Shown here piece after piece: positions 1 to 9,059 of a stretch of 64,000 nt of DNA. Made by a program: the position numbers and the translations under genes. The DNA comes from a bacterium (GTDB taxonomy: Bacteria; 4484-113; JAFGCY01). The stretch's first letter is position 1. The number at the start of each line of letters is the position of its first letter. Under the pieces are notes generated by a model. The model was not told where the DNA came from. It was given only the letters and a program-made list of their open reading frames with translations, and searched no databases. The stretch lies in assembly GCA_020440605.1 (NCBI GenBank), contig JAGRNT010000015.1, forward strand, positions 58,602 through 122,601, written 5' to 3'.

Positions 1-69
1 ATGGTCACAGACATGCTCGCGAAGCTCACGCCGCGCCTGAAGAGCAACGGCGCGGGTGAAGCTGGGTAA
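1..69 (+). CDS. C-terminal tail of a gene entering from the left
   Basis: The frame is open from base 1 to a TAA at 67-69 and has GC-rich codon use like the core genes. Only 22 codons are visible, ending in a Lys/Gly/Ala-rich tail. It may be the end of a longer gene, because the ATG at base 1 has no visible upstream context. Function cannot be judged. It marks the left border of the AT-rich island that follows. Confidence 0.45.
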   Translation: MVTDMLAKLTPRLKSNGAGEAG

Positions 70-78
70 AACTCTCTT

Positions 79-1146
79 ATGTATTCAAGAAAGGGATTAC
101 AGCTGCCAATGATGCGCCCAGTTCATCTAGGCAAGAACCCTAACACAGGTAACAACCGGATTGAATTAATCCTTGATACGAATTTTTACATTAAAGAAGT
201 TACTAATGAAATTACTCGATACAAGCTAAGAGATTCTGGTATCTACATCTCTGAAGGAGAGTACGAAGATTTATTGCGTTCTTTTAATTCTGTACATTCC
301 GGGATTATACCAAGTAAGAGCCCCACACTTTCGAAAGAATTATTCATTTCACGTATAGACAGAATCAGAGATGCACTAGACAAATACCAAAGAGCTGACA
401 ATGTTTCAGAGTATGTTTCTGGGTGTTCCTCTGTTATTCAAAAGTTCCTTGCTGACAAAAATTATGATCAAAATGTAGAAGCTCTCATTTGGTGTTTTGA
501 TATTCAAGATTCTACAAATCTATCAATCAAACTTTCAAGAAGGCAATATAACACATTCTTACAACTAATCAAGGATGAAGTGAAGCATTGGGCTAGTTTG
601 TATGGCGCACAGTGGCTTGCTGATACTGGAGATGGAGGAATTCTTTCATTTCTTATCAACAACAAACATGGAATGAAAGAGTGGGAGGAAAGAAAGTATT
701 ATATTTCTCATAAGTGCATTGAATGCATATTAAGTGTGGATTTTGTAATGCGAGAGATTTTTTCCCCCTTACTTGAATTGAGAAATATCAATTGGTCTGG
801 AATTCGAAATGCCGTGGACTTGGGCTACTTGATTGTTTCTAGTGACACTGAATCTAGTTTTACTTATTCTGGACCTACAATGAATGTTGCTTCAAAAATT
901 CAACAAATGTCGGATGACTGTGTTTTCTCAATCGGCGAGGATGTATGTAAAGCAATAAATGAAGAACAGCTAAAGTATTTCATTGGTAGAATTGATCCGA
1001 AGTTCCGCAAGATATATTGTGACAATGATAACCTGTATCAAATTTTATCTTGTATTGCTCACTTGACATTTGATGGTTCTGAAGAAGTAAAAATGACAGT
1101 TCAAAAAATCGTGGAACAATCCATACGTGCTTCCTCCAGCCAGTAA
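79..1146 (+). CDS. Orphan class III nucleotidyl-cyclase-like protein on an AT-rich island
   Basis: The 355-residue protein has an unrecognised N-terminal half (about 1-130), then a class III adenylate/guanylate cyclase-like domain. [10 protein letters not shown] at 140-149 matches the first metal-binding strand (Asp141), DTGDG at 182-186 the second (Asp185), and GPTMNVASK at 265-273 the Asn-x3-Arg transition-state motif (Asn269), with Lys273 in place of Arg. Such domains make cyclic nucleotides; relatives act in anti-phage Pycsar systems, but no effector gene is adjacent. Base composition is clearly AT-rich and codon use differs from kbl downstream, which points to horizontal transfer. A TAAAAC box six bases before the ATG could be a weak -10. 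No signal peptide or membrane segment is seen. The fold is fairly clear; the product nucleotide and role are unknown. Confidence 0.6.
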   Translation: MYSRKGLQLPMMRPVHLGKNPNTGNNRIELILDTNFYIKEVTNEITRYKLRDSGIYISEGEYEDLLRSFNSVHSGIIPSKSPTLSKELFISRIDRIRDALDKYQRADNVSEYVSGCSSVIQKFLADKNYDQNVEALIWCFDIQDSTNLSIKLSRRQYNTFLQLIKDEVKHWASLYGAQWLADTGDGGILSFLINNKHGMKEWEERKYYISHKCIECILSVDFVMREIFSPLLELRNINWSGIRNAVDLGYLIVSSDTESSFTYSGPTMNVASKIQQMSDDCVFSIGEDVCKAINEEQLKYFIGRIDPKFRKIYCDNDNLYQILSCIAHLTFDGSEEVKMTVQKIVEQSIRASSSQ

Positions 1147-1184
1147 AATACTGTTTTGGGCTGCGAGCCCGAAAGAGGAACGGC

Positions 1185-2402
<1,218 letters not shown>

Positions 2403-2858
2403 CGGAGGCCGGTGCAAATCGGGCAACGGAGGTGGAAGCTTGCTTCCACAACGGAGGATCTCGGAGATCGGTTGTAGGGAGTAGCGGAGCTCCGGCTTTA
2501 GCCGGGGTCGGAGGCATGGCAACGGAGCTGCTACGCTACGTGTCCATCGGGTAGCGGCGCGGCCTTGCCGCGACTGAGAAAAGGTGTTGCCAATTTTCGG
2601 CAAGGCGCAGTGGCCTTGCCCTACCGGATTCCTGCCTCACGGGGCATCACGCACGATGGACACATCTCGCGTGCTTGTGGCGCAAGGCGCCACCGCTACC
2701 CTGCTTCTGACTGATCATTCTGCTTCTGCCCACTGCCTACTGCCCTCTCCCTTGGCCGCCGGACATCCAGGGCGGGGGAATCACGTAGGATACGTGATTG
2801 CCACGGGCGGGGATGGCACTCCGGCCGGAGGCACGGGATAACGAAACGTGGAGTTAAA
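2403..2858. repeat. Intergenic GGAG-hairpin module cluster
   Basis: There is no convincing gene here. Directly after the kbl stop are short units of the form (CAA)CGGAG followed by a small inverted repeat, for example GGTGGAAGCTTGCTTCCAC and GATCTCGGAGATC. Further imperfect hairpins follow (AGCGGAGCTCCGG, GCGCGGCCTTGCCGCG). The same kind of unit recurs at many intergenic sites in the window. Confidence 0.7.
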
Positions 2859-3422
2859 TCACTCCGTGACCGTTGACTTTGGAATGCTGATTCTGTGCTT
2901 GTTTGCTTTGATGTAGTCCCAGAGGAGAAATGTCGTGTTTTCGTTATGGGCTTCACCGAAGGCATAGTAGAACTCATCAAATGCGTTTGAATGATCATCT
3001 ATCTGCTTCATTCTGGGACATGACTGACCCTGCTCGCTGTCCTGCAGTTCCATGATTTCATCATCCAGTTCATCAACCTGAATTGCCGTGAAGTCAAGCG
3101 GCAGCCCAATACCAACAATCATGTCTTCCAGCTTCTGTGCAATCTGCTGACAACCGATGGCCTTCAATCCATCAAGTGCAAGAGGTGCCAGGTGAGGATC
3201 GTTCGCCATCCAACCAAGAATCCCCTCGCCATTGACTCCCATTTCCATGTTACTCATGACGATCACGGTCAGTTCTTCCGCTGAGCAGTCCGGATGTGGC
3301 TTCAATTCAGGTCCGTATGTAAGCGCATCGACAAACATGCCCGTGATCTCCCAGACTTCCTTCGTTCCTTCCAGGGCCAGCAGTTCTTCAGCTGACTGTC
3401 CTGCATAGTCGTATGCACTCAT
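2859..3422 (-). CDS. DUF4375 (DMP19-like) family protein
   Basis: 187 residues from the ATG at 3422, chosen because a GGAG lies seven bases upstream; an in-frame start 14 codons earlier lacks this. The central part (SAEELTVIVMSNMEMG and the following G-I-L-G-W segment, then LALDGLKAIG) matches the helical DUF4375/DMP19 pattern, in which a Gly-Phe/Ile-rich turn is followed by an Ala-Ile-Gly helix. The protein is acidic, cytosolic and has no catalytic motif that I recognise. DUF4375 proteins are often linked to mobile or immunity neighbourhoods, but nothing here confirms that. Confidence 0.6.
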   Translation of the reverse strand: MSAYDYAGQSAEELLALEGTKEVWEITGMFVDALTYGPELKPHPDCSAEELTVIVMSNMEMGVNGEGILGWMANDPHLAPLALDGLKAIGCQQIAQKLEDMIVGIGLPLDFTAIQVDELDDEIMELQDSEQGQSCPRMKQIDDHSNAFDEFYYAFGEAHNENTTFLLWDYIKANKHRISIPKSTVTE

Positions 3423-3607
3423 GGCTTTTCTCCGATTCGAACTGACCCGATTATGACAACACACAAATGCGGAGTCAAGCCAGCAGGAAGCCTGCTCCTC
3501 ATCGGCAGCCCAGCTTTGACTTCTTGACCCTTTGACTCATTGACTGCCTGACTTCACCCCCCATATTGACAGCCCCTCCCCTTCCATGCGACAACTGCGC
3601 TGCAGCC

Positions 3608-4216
3608 ATGCCCGGAAACCACGGCCAGTACCAGTACGACAGCCTGCGCGACCCCCATTCGCAGCTCGCTGCATCATTCCGTGAACAGCCCCTGCCGCGC
3701 TCCCTGCCTCTCAGCCTGCGCACGATGGCCATTGACGGCGGGGAGATCAGCGAGCAGCTGCGCCGCCGTGACATCTGGTTCTGGGACCAGGCCGGGCTGA
3801 TGCAGCTCATGGAGCATGTCGACACCGCGGACCCCTACATCAGCGGCTCCGAGGCGCTCTACATCGAGCGGATCCGGCTCTACGAGAAGCGAGGCGGGAA
3901 GTACATGCTCAGCCGCCCGCTGGCAACGCTGGAGAATGACGGGATGCTGACGACACAGCGCGTGCGCAGCGCCTTCCAGATGGACGACCCGCAGGTCGCC
4001 GCCAGCTCGGTCTACCACATCAGTTTCACCACGCGCCCGCCCCGCCACCAGGTTGAACAGATCCAGCAGTTCCAGCATTCCGCCTATCAGGCGGAGCACG
4101 GCGTGCAGCAGGCGGACAGCAGCGGCTGCGCCACCACCTGGACCCTGATCCGCATCTGCCTGCTGATCGGCTTCCTGCTGCGCTGGATCCATTTCTGTTC
4201 CAGCGGCGAATGGTAG
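3608..4216 (+). CDS. Hypothetical protein with one C-terminal membrane segment
   Basis: About 202 residues from the ATG at 3608; a TTG at 3566 would add 14 residues. The body is polar, rich in Arg and Gln, and carries no family signature that I recognise. The last 30 residues hold one hydrophobic helix (TLIRICLLIGFLL) followed by a Trp- and Cys-containing tail, so it is probably a tail-anchored protein. No clear ribosome binding site precedes either start. The zinc-knuckle gene begins 22 bases after its stop. Confidence 0.55.
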   Translation: MPGNHGQYQYDSLRDPHSQLAASFREQPLPRSLPLSLRTMAIDGGEISEQLRRRDIWFWDQAGLMQLMEHVDTADPYISGSEALYIERIRLYEKRGGKYMLSRPLATLENDGMLTTQRVRSAFQMDDPQVAASSVYHISFTTRPPRHQVEQIQQFQHSAYQAEHGVQQADSSGCATTWTLIRICLLIGFLLRWIHFCSSGEW

Positions 4217-4226
4217 CGTCCTGGGT

Positions 4227-4232
4227 TAGAAT
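4227..4232 (+). promoter_or_regulatory. -10 box of a leaderless promoter
   Basis: TAGAAT followed by six bases (CGCTCC) and then the ATG at 4239, with no ribosome binding site. Transcription would start at or next to the A of the ATG. Confidence 0.55.
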
Positions 4233-4238
4233 CGCTCC

Positions 4239-4487
4239 ATGGCAACACCTGCACTGCTCTGCTCCTCCTGCGGTTTCGGCTCCGACGAAACCCGCTGCGT
4301 CAAATGCGAAAGCCCCTTCGGCAAGAACCAGGCGAAGCTCTGCGACTCCTGCGGCTTCGGCTCGGATGCCGAGCGCTGCATCAAATGCGGCGATCCCTTC
4401 GGCAAGGTCCCGGCCCTGCTCTGCGAGTCCTGCAGCTTCGGCAGCGCCGCCGATGACTGCGTGAAATGCGGCGGCTGGGCCAGCTGA
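4239..4487 (+). CDS. Small triple zinc-knuckle repeat protein
   Basis: An 82-residue protein made almost wholly of three copies of a roughly 27-residue unit: C-x2-C-(G/S)-F-G-S-x4-C-x-K-C, then a P-F-G-K-like linker. Cysteine pairs fall at about 8/11, 20/23, 35/38, 47/50, 62/65 and 74/77. Each unit has four cysteines and could bind one zinc, like a minimal zinc ribbon. No other domain is present. It is probably leaderless. Zinc-ribbon modules of this size often bind nucleic acid or protein, but I cannot assign a partner. It converges with the next gene across a repeat-rich inverted sequence. Confidence 0.7.
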   Translation: MATPALLCSSCGFGSDETRCVKCESPFGKNQAKLCDSCGFGSDAERCIKCGDPFGKVPALLCESCSFGSAADDCVKCGGWAS

Positions 4488-4492
4488 AACAG

Positions 4493-4645
4493 TAGCCAGT
4501 GGTCAGTGGTCAGTAGTCAGTATTTGTTTGCAGAATCAGAATGAGAATCAGGAACAGGATCGAGGTTCAGGCAACAGCCTTCTGCTGATTCCGTTTCTCA
4601 TTCTGCCAACTGGTCCTGACCACTCACCACTGACCACTGACAACT
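4493..4645. repeat. Heptamer-type tandem repeats in inverted arrangement between convergent genes
   Basis: The left arm has copies of CAGTGGT/CAGTAGT followed by GAATCAGAATGAGAATCAG-type hexamers. The right arm has the complements (TTTCTCATTCTG, then GACCACTCACCACTGACCAC). Together they could form a long imperfect hairpin that lies exactly between two converging stop codons, as a bidirectional terminator would. Confidence 0.65.
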
Positions 4646-5516
4646 AATTCTTGTCAAACATCCCGCTCGTGCGCACCGTCAGGCGGGGCAGCTCGCGGCG
4701 CAGCATCTGCAGTTCCTGCCAGCGCACCTCATAGGCCGCCAGCACCTCGTCGTCAACCAGCCCCAGCTTCTCCAGCTTCGGGAAGAACAGGAACTTCATG
4801 TCGCCGATGTGCTGGAAGTGCTCATAGCGGCGGATCGTCTCCAGCACGTCGCGCTTCTGCACACGCCCGGTGAGGATCAGGTACATCATGTTCGTGCGCA
4901 GCCAGTAGCGGTCATCCAGCCAGCCCGTGGCATTGACGAGCTGCTCCTGGTAGGCCAGCTCCACGAAGGGCAGGTGCTCCGTGACGTAACCGATCGTGCC
5001 GATGTGGTACCACAGCAGGCTCGGGCGCAGCGGCGGCGGGATGCAGGACAGCAGCACCGCCACCTCATCCACCTTGATGGCATGCGTCAGGCGGTAATAG
5101 GCATAGCTGCGCAGCACGATCTTCTTGTAGTTGAGCACCACCGCGCTGAAGTCTCCCAGCGGCGCGCACTGCAGGCGCTGCTCCATCTCCTCGAAGCGGT
5201 GCTGCGCGCTCTTCACATCAGGGATGTGGAAGTGGCGGTGGATCACATAATCCCAGTCGGATAGTTCCAGCATCAGGCCCAGCGCCTCATCCTCATCCGC
5301 AGCGGTTTCACGGATCGCGATCCGCGCCCCGTGCAGCTGCAGCTTCATTTCCTCGGGCTGGCTGAAGTGCATCAGGCGCCACAGCGGCATCTCCCATTCA
5401 GCGCCCCAGGCAGCATGCTGGCGCAGGTGCGCGAACATGCGCTCAGTGGCGACGCTGTCGATGCTGAAGCTGTCCTGATAGGCCACCTGCACTGCTCCGC
5501 TGCCTGTTTGTCTCAT
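4644..5516 (-). CDS. Hypothetical cytosolic helical protein
   Basis: 290 residues with no family that I recognise. It looks alpha-helical, with many aromatic and His residues (DYVIHRHFHIPD near 88-99, a Tyr-rich YAYYRLTH stretch near 138) and a C-terminal Leu/Arg-rich helix. No signal peptide or clear membrane segment. A TAAGAT box lies four bases before the ATG, close to but not at the spacing seen for the leaderless genes. Codon use is typical of the core genes. It is divergent from the succinate dehydrogenase operon. Confidence 0.6.
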   Translation of the reverse strand: MRQTGSGAVQVAYQDSFSIDSVATERMFAHLRQHAAWGAEWEMPLWRLMHFSQPEEMKLQLHGARIAIRETAADEDEALGLMLELSDWDYVIHRHFHIPDVKSAQHRFEEMEQRLQCAPLGDFSAVVLNYKKIVLRSYAYYRLTHAIKVDEVAVLLSCIPPPLRPSLLWYHIGTIGYVTEHLPFVELAYQEQLVNATGWLDDRYWLRTNMMYLILTGRVQKRDVLETIRRYEHFQHIGDMKFLFFPKLEKLGLVDDEVLAAYEVRWQELQMLRRELPRLTVRTSGMFDKN

Positions 5517-5632
5517 TTACATCTTAAATGTATTCCAGTGCAGCTGTCCATGTCGTCAAATTCGATCAAATTCCAGTCAAATAAACCCCCGCAGCCAACC
5601 CCGAGCCCGGCTACGGGATTTGCCTGCGGTGC

Positions 5633-5638
5633 TATAAT
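5633..5638 (+). promoter_or_regulatory. Probable -10 box of the sdh operon
   Basis: A perfect TATAAT lies 34 bases before the sdhC ATG, with the ribosome binding site GGAGGAG in between. No convincing -35 hexamer is seen at 16-18 bases upstream. Confidence 0.5.
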
Positions 5639-5672
5639 CGGGGCGTCCGGGTGGCACACCCATGGAGGAGAC

Positions 5673-6359
5673 ATGAGCGCCGCAAACCAGAAGCACTACT
5701 TCCTGCTCAGACGGCTGCACAGCCTGTCCGGCATCATTCCGGTCGGGGCCTTCTTCCTGCTGCACATGTTCCTCAACAGCCGGGCGGCCCAGTCCCCGCA
5801 GCAGTACCAGTGGGTTCCTGACTTCCTCGACCAGATCCCCTACCTCTGGGCGCTGGAGATCGGCGGCATCTTCGTGCCGATCCTGTTCCATGCAATCCTC
5901 GGCGTTTACATCGCCACGAAGGCGGAGCACAACGTGCTGCGTCCGAAGCACGGCTGGGCCGAGAACTGGGGCTATACCTTCCAGCGCATCACCGGCGCGC
6001 TGCTGTTCATCATGATCCTCGTGCACCTCTGGCAGACCTGGTGGGTGCACACCAGGATCAAGCTTGACAACGCCTCGAATGGCACTCACACGGAATTCGA
6101 GATCTACAGCCTGATGAACGGCCTGCTGAAGGACAGCTGGGTGATGACCGCGCTCTATGCGCTGTTCGTGCTGATCGCCGCCTGGCACTTCGGCAACGGC
6201 ATCTACAACTTCGCCTGCAAGTGGGGCTTCGCAACCAGCAGGGAGAGCCAGCGCTTCGCACTCACTCTCGGGCTGGGCATCGGCGCGATCGGCGTGGTGC
6301 TGGGTTTCGCATCAATCTGGGGCATCACCCTCGCACCCTGGGCCTCGGCGGCGCAATAA
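5673..6359 (+). CDS. sdhC: Succinate dehydrogenase cytochrome b558 subunit
   Basis: The membrane anchor of complex II, passing electrons from SdhB to quinone through two haems. 228 residues from the ATG at 5673, which follows GGAGGAG; the frame is open further upstream but without such a site. Five hydrophobic helices are visible. His31, His73, His118 and His172 sit in the helices where the single-polypeptide di-haem b558 family (Bacillus subtilis/epsilonproteobacteria type) has its haem ligands. It is followed 12 bases later by a TIR-like gene rather than directly by sdhA, which is unusual. Confidence 0.9.
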   Translation: MSAANQKHYFLLRRLHSLSGIIPVGAFFLLHMFLNSRAAQSPQQYQWVPDFLDQIPYLWALEIGGIFVPILFHAILGVYIATKAEHNVLRPKHGWAENWGYTFQRITGALLFIMILVHLWQTWWVHTRIKLDNASNGTHTEFEIYSLMNGLLKDSWVMTALYALFVLIAAWHFGNGIYNFACKWGFATSRESQRFALTLGLGIGAIGVVLGFASIWGITLAPWASAAQ

Positions 6360-6371
6360 ACGGAGGATTCG

Positions 6372-6929
6372 ATGGACGGGCAAGGCAGCCAGAAGCATCC
6401 GGTCTACTTCTGCTTCCATCAGGAGCGCGACATGCAGCGCGCCCGCTTCGTCTCCGCAATTTCGGGCAGTGTTGACAGCAACCGCTTCAGCGACTGGACT
6501 GATGAAAGCTGGCAGGCAGCACTGGAGTCCGGGGAGGAGACGCTCCAGCATGAGATGCGCCGGCGCCTTGAGGGCTGCAGCGTGACCTGCCTGCTGATCG
6601 GTGAGCGTACATTCGAAAAGCCCTGGATCGGACCGATGCTGCAGTTCAGCCATGAACTGGGCATGGGGATCCTGGCAATCCATGTGCATGGCATACCTGA
6701 CGAGAATGGCAACATGGCAAGGAAGGGAGCCAACCCGCTGGGAAGGCTCAGCTACATCGGCCGCGACGGCGGGGAGTATCCCTTCAGCAGCGGCTATCCG
6801 ACCTACGACTGGGACTTCGCCGCTGGCGAGAAGCATTTGGCTGAATGGATCGCCGAGTCTGCCAGGCGCAGCGCGGCATCCGGTGAGGCTTGGGAATCTA
6901 CCGGCGAGGGAACGCCGGACTGGAAATGA
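6372..6929 (+). CDS. TIR-like (ThsB/DUF1863) protein inside the sdh operon
   Basis: 185 residues. VYFCFHQERD (11-20), the DESW...E region (44-56) and CSVTCLLIGERT (69-80) followed by W85 and FSHELGMGILAIHVHGI match the TIR-like fold of Thoeris ThsB/DUF1863. In that family the W-(V/I)-x-x-E-I-x-x-S segment carries the Glu expected for NAD cleavage; here it reads W-I-G-P-M-L-Q-F-S, so the Glu is Met89 and the protein may not be an NADase. The start has a strong GGAGG. Its TGA overlaps the sdhA ATG (ATGA), so the two are translationally coupled. A helical C-terminal tail (150-185) is charged. No ThsA-like effector is nearby. The fold call is fairly confident; the role in this operon is unknown. 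Confidence 0.75.
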   Translation: MDGQGSQKHPVYFCFHQERDMQRARFVSAISGSVDSNRFSDWTDESWQAALESGEETLQHEMRRRLEGCSVTCLLIGERTFEKPWIGPMLQFSHELGMGILAIHVHGIPDENGNMARKGANPLGRLSYIGRDGGEYPFSSGYPTYDWDFAAGEKHLAEWIAESARRSAASGEAWESTGEGTPDWK

Positions 6930-8788
6930 CAATGGCAGATGAAAAGAGAGTGATCATCGTCGGAGGCGGGCTGGCCGGCCTGATGGGGGCCATCACCGCC
7001 TGCGAGAACGGGCTGAGCGTGGACCTCGTGAGCTACGTGCCGGTGCGCCGCAGCCACAGCGTCTGCGCCCAGGGCGGCATCAACGGCGCCGTGAACACCA
7101 AGGGTGAGGGCGACAGCCCCGAGTTCCACTTTGACGACACCATCTACGGCGGCGACTTCCTTGCCAACCAGCCGATGGTGCGTGACATGTGCTACGACGC
7201 CCCGAAGGTGATCTACCTGCTCGACCGCATGGGCGTGACCTTCAACCGCACGGCCGAGGGCCTCTTGGACTTCCGCCGCTTCGGCGGCACGCTCTACAAC
7301 CGCACGGCCTTCGCCGGCGCCACCACCGGCCAGCAGCTGATCTACGCCCTGGACGAGGGCGTGCGCGCCTGGGAGGCCAAGGGCAAGGTGCGCAAGTTCG
7401 AGCACCATTCCTTCCAGTCGATCATCAAGGATGGCAACAACAACTGCCGCGGGATCGTGATGACGGACATGCACACGATGCAGACCACGGCCCTGAAGGC
7501 CAATGCGGTGGCGATCTGCACCGGCGGCATCGGCAGCATCTTCGGCAAGACCACCAACTCCGTGATTTGCACAGGCAGCGCGGCCAGCCGGCTCTACCAG
7601 CAGGGTGTCTGGTATGCCAACGGCGAGTTCCTGCAGATCCACCCCACCGCCATTCCCGGCACAGACAAGAACCGCCTGATCTCTGAGTCCGTGCGCGGCG
7701 AGGGCGGGCGCGTCTGGGTGCCTAAGAAGGCCGGTGACCCGCGCAAGCCCTCTGAGATCCCGATGAACGAGCGCTGGTACTTCCTCGAGGAGAAGTACCC
7801 GGCCTATGGCAACCTCGTGCCGCGTGACGTGGCCTCGCGCGAGCTGTTCGATGTCTGCGTCAACCAGGGGATGGGCATCGGCGGCCGCTGGGAGGTCTAC
7901 CTCGACGTCTCGCATATCCCGAACGACGTGCTGCACCGCAAGCTGGCCGGCGTGCTGGAGATCTACGAGAAGTTCATGGGCGAGGATCCCTACAACGGTC
8001 CGATGCGCGTCTTCCCCTCGATGCACTACACGATGGGCGGGCTCTACATCGGCTACGGCGCGGAAACCAGCCGCAAGGCGGACCTGCCGGAGAACTGGGA
8101 CCACTTCCAGCACATGTCGAACATCAACGGCCTGTTCGCCGGTGGCGAGGCCGACTACCAGTACCACGGTGCCAACCGCCTCGGTGCCAACAGCCTGCTC
8201 TCCTGCCTCTGGGCCGGACGCGTGCTCGGCCCGCAGATGGCGGCCTACCTCGCTGCCAACACAGCCCTCGGTGAGTGCAGTGAGACAGATGCCGGTGCGC
8301 ATGTGAAGCAGCAGGACGAGGCCTTCAGTGCGGTGCGGAAGATGAGTGGCAGTGAGAATGCCTTCCGCCTGCAGGCCGAGCTGCAGGAGCACATGACGAA
8401 GTACTGCACGGTCGTGCGTGACAACGACGACCTGCAGAAGCTCGACACCAAGCTCGACGAGCTGCTGGACCGCTGGGAGGCGATCGGCCTGCACGATGCC
8501 AGCAGCACCTCCAACCAGGAGATCATCTTCATCCGCGAGCTGCGCGACCGCCTGCTGCTCAGCAAGGTCATCGCCCGCGGTGCGCTGATGCGCAACGAGA
8601 GCCGCGGTGCGCACTACAAGCCGGCCTTCCCGGAGCGTGACGACGATAACTGGCAGAAGACCACGATTGCCAGCTTCGACGGCACGCGCAATCCGGTGTT
8701 CAGCTATGAGGAAGTTGACATCTCGCTGATCAAGCCGCGCAAGCGCAGCTACAAGGCCGCATCCCACGGCGGCCAGGAAACGAAGTAG
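6926..8788 (+). CDS. sdhA: Succinate dehydrogenase/fumarate reductase flavoprotein subunit
   Basis: Catalytic subunit oxidising succinate to fumarate with covalently bound FAD. 620 residues from the ATG at 6926, which overlaps the TIR-like gene stop; a second ATG at 6932 is also possible. VGGGLAGL (12-19) binds the FAD, His44 in RRSHSVCAQGG is the FAD-linking His, and His239, Arg257 (SESVRGEGG) and His367 (SMHYTMGG) are the active-site residues. It belongs to the b558-associated type together with sdhC and sdhB. sdhB, normally next, is about 5.2 kb downstream. Confidence 0.95.
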   Translation: MTMADEKRVIIVGGGLAGLMGAITACENGLSVDLVSYVPVRRSHSVCAQGGINGAVNTKGEGDSPEFHFDDTIYGGDFLANQPMVRDMCYDAPKVIYLLDRMGVTFNRTAEGLLDFRRFGGTLYNRTAFAGATTGQQLIYALDEGVRAWEAKGKVRKFEHHSFQSIIKDGNNNCRGIVMTDMHTMQTTALKANAVAICTGGIGSIFGKTTNSVICTGSAASRLYQQGVWYANGEFLQIHPTAIPGTDKNRLISESVRGEGGRVWVPKKAGDPRKPSEIPMNERWYFLEEKYPAYGNLVPRDVASRELFDVCVNQGMGIGGRWEVYLDVSHIPNDVLHRKLAGVLEIYEKFMGEDPYNGPMRVFPSMHYTMGGLYIGYGAETSRKADLPENWDHFQHMSNINGLFAGGEADYQYHGANRLGANSLLSCLWAGRVLGPQMAAYLAANTALGECSETDAGAHVKQQDEAFSAVRKMSGSENAFRLQAELQEHMTKYCTVVRDNDDLQKLDTKLDELLDRWEAIGLHDASSTSNQEIIFIRELRDRLLLSKVIARGALMRNESRGAHYKPAFPERDDDNWQKTTIASFDGTRNPVFSYEEVDISLIKPRKRSYKAASHGGQETK

Positions 8789-8995
8789 GAGCTACCCGCT
8801 TCAGCGGTAGCCGGAGGTCCGGAGCAATCCGGACAACGGAGCTACCCGCTTCAGCGGTAGTCTGACCCCGGAGCAATCCGGACAACGGAGGCCAGGTATC
8901 AGCCTGGCAATGGAGCTACCCGCTTCAGCGGTAGCCGGAGGTCCGGAGCAATCCGCACAACGGAGGTCCGGAGAAATCCGGACAACGGAAACCCT
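8789..8995. repeat. Array of GGAG-hairpin modules after sdhA
   Basis: At least eight units in tandem. GCTACCCGCTTCAGCGGTAGC occurs three times and CCGGA-GCAA-TCCGG or close variants four times; one unit is GCCAGG-TATCA-GCCTGGC. Linkers are (A)CAACGGAG(GT) or CAATGGAG. Each unit is a perfect or near-perfect small stem-loop with a different stem. No gene is present. Confidence 0.8.
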
Positions 8996-9059
8996 GTGAC
9001 CGCCAGGCACTCAGCAAACAGGCCACCGGGCCAGTAGAGATTTGCTGCCAGGCCCCTTT

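Noticed and set aside
79..1146. PIN-domain nuclease from the LILDTNFYI segment
   Set aside because: The other acidic residues of a PIN domain are missing, and the C-terminal half matches a class III cyclase much better.
6803..8767. Long minus-strand open frame opposite sdhA
   Set aside because: sdhA is unambiguous; the opposite frame is low-complexity and has no ribosome binding site.
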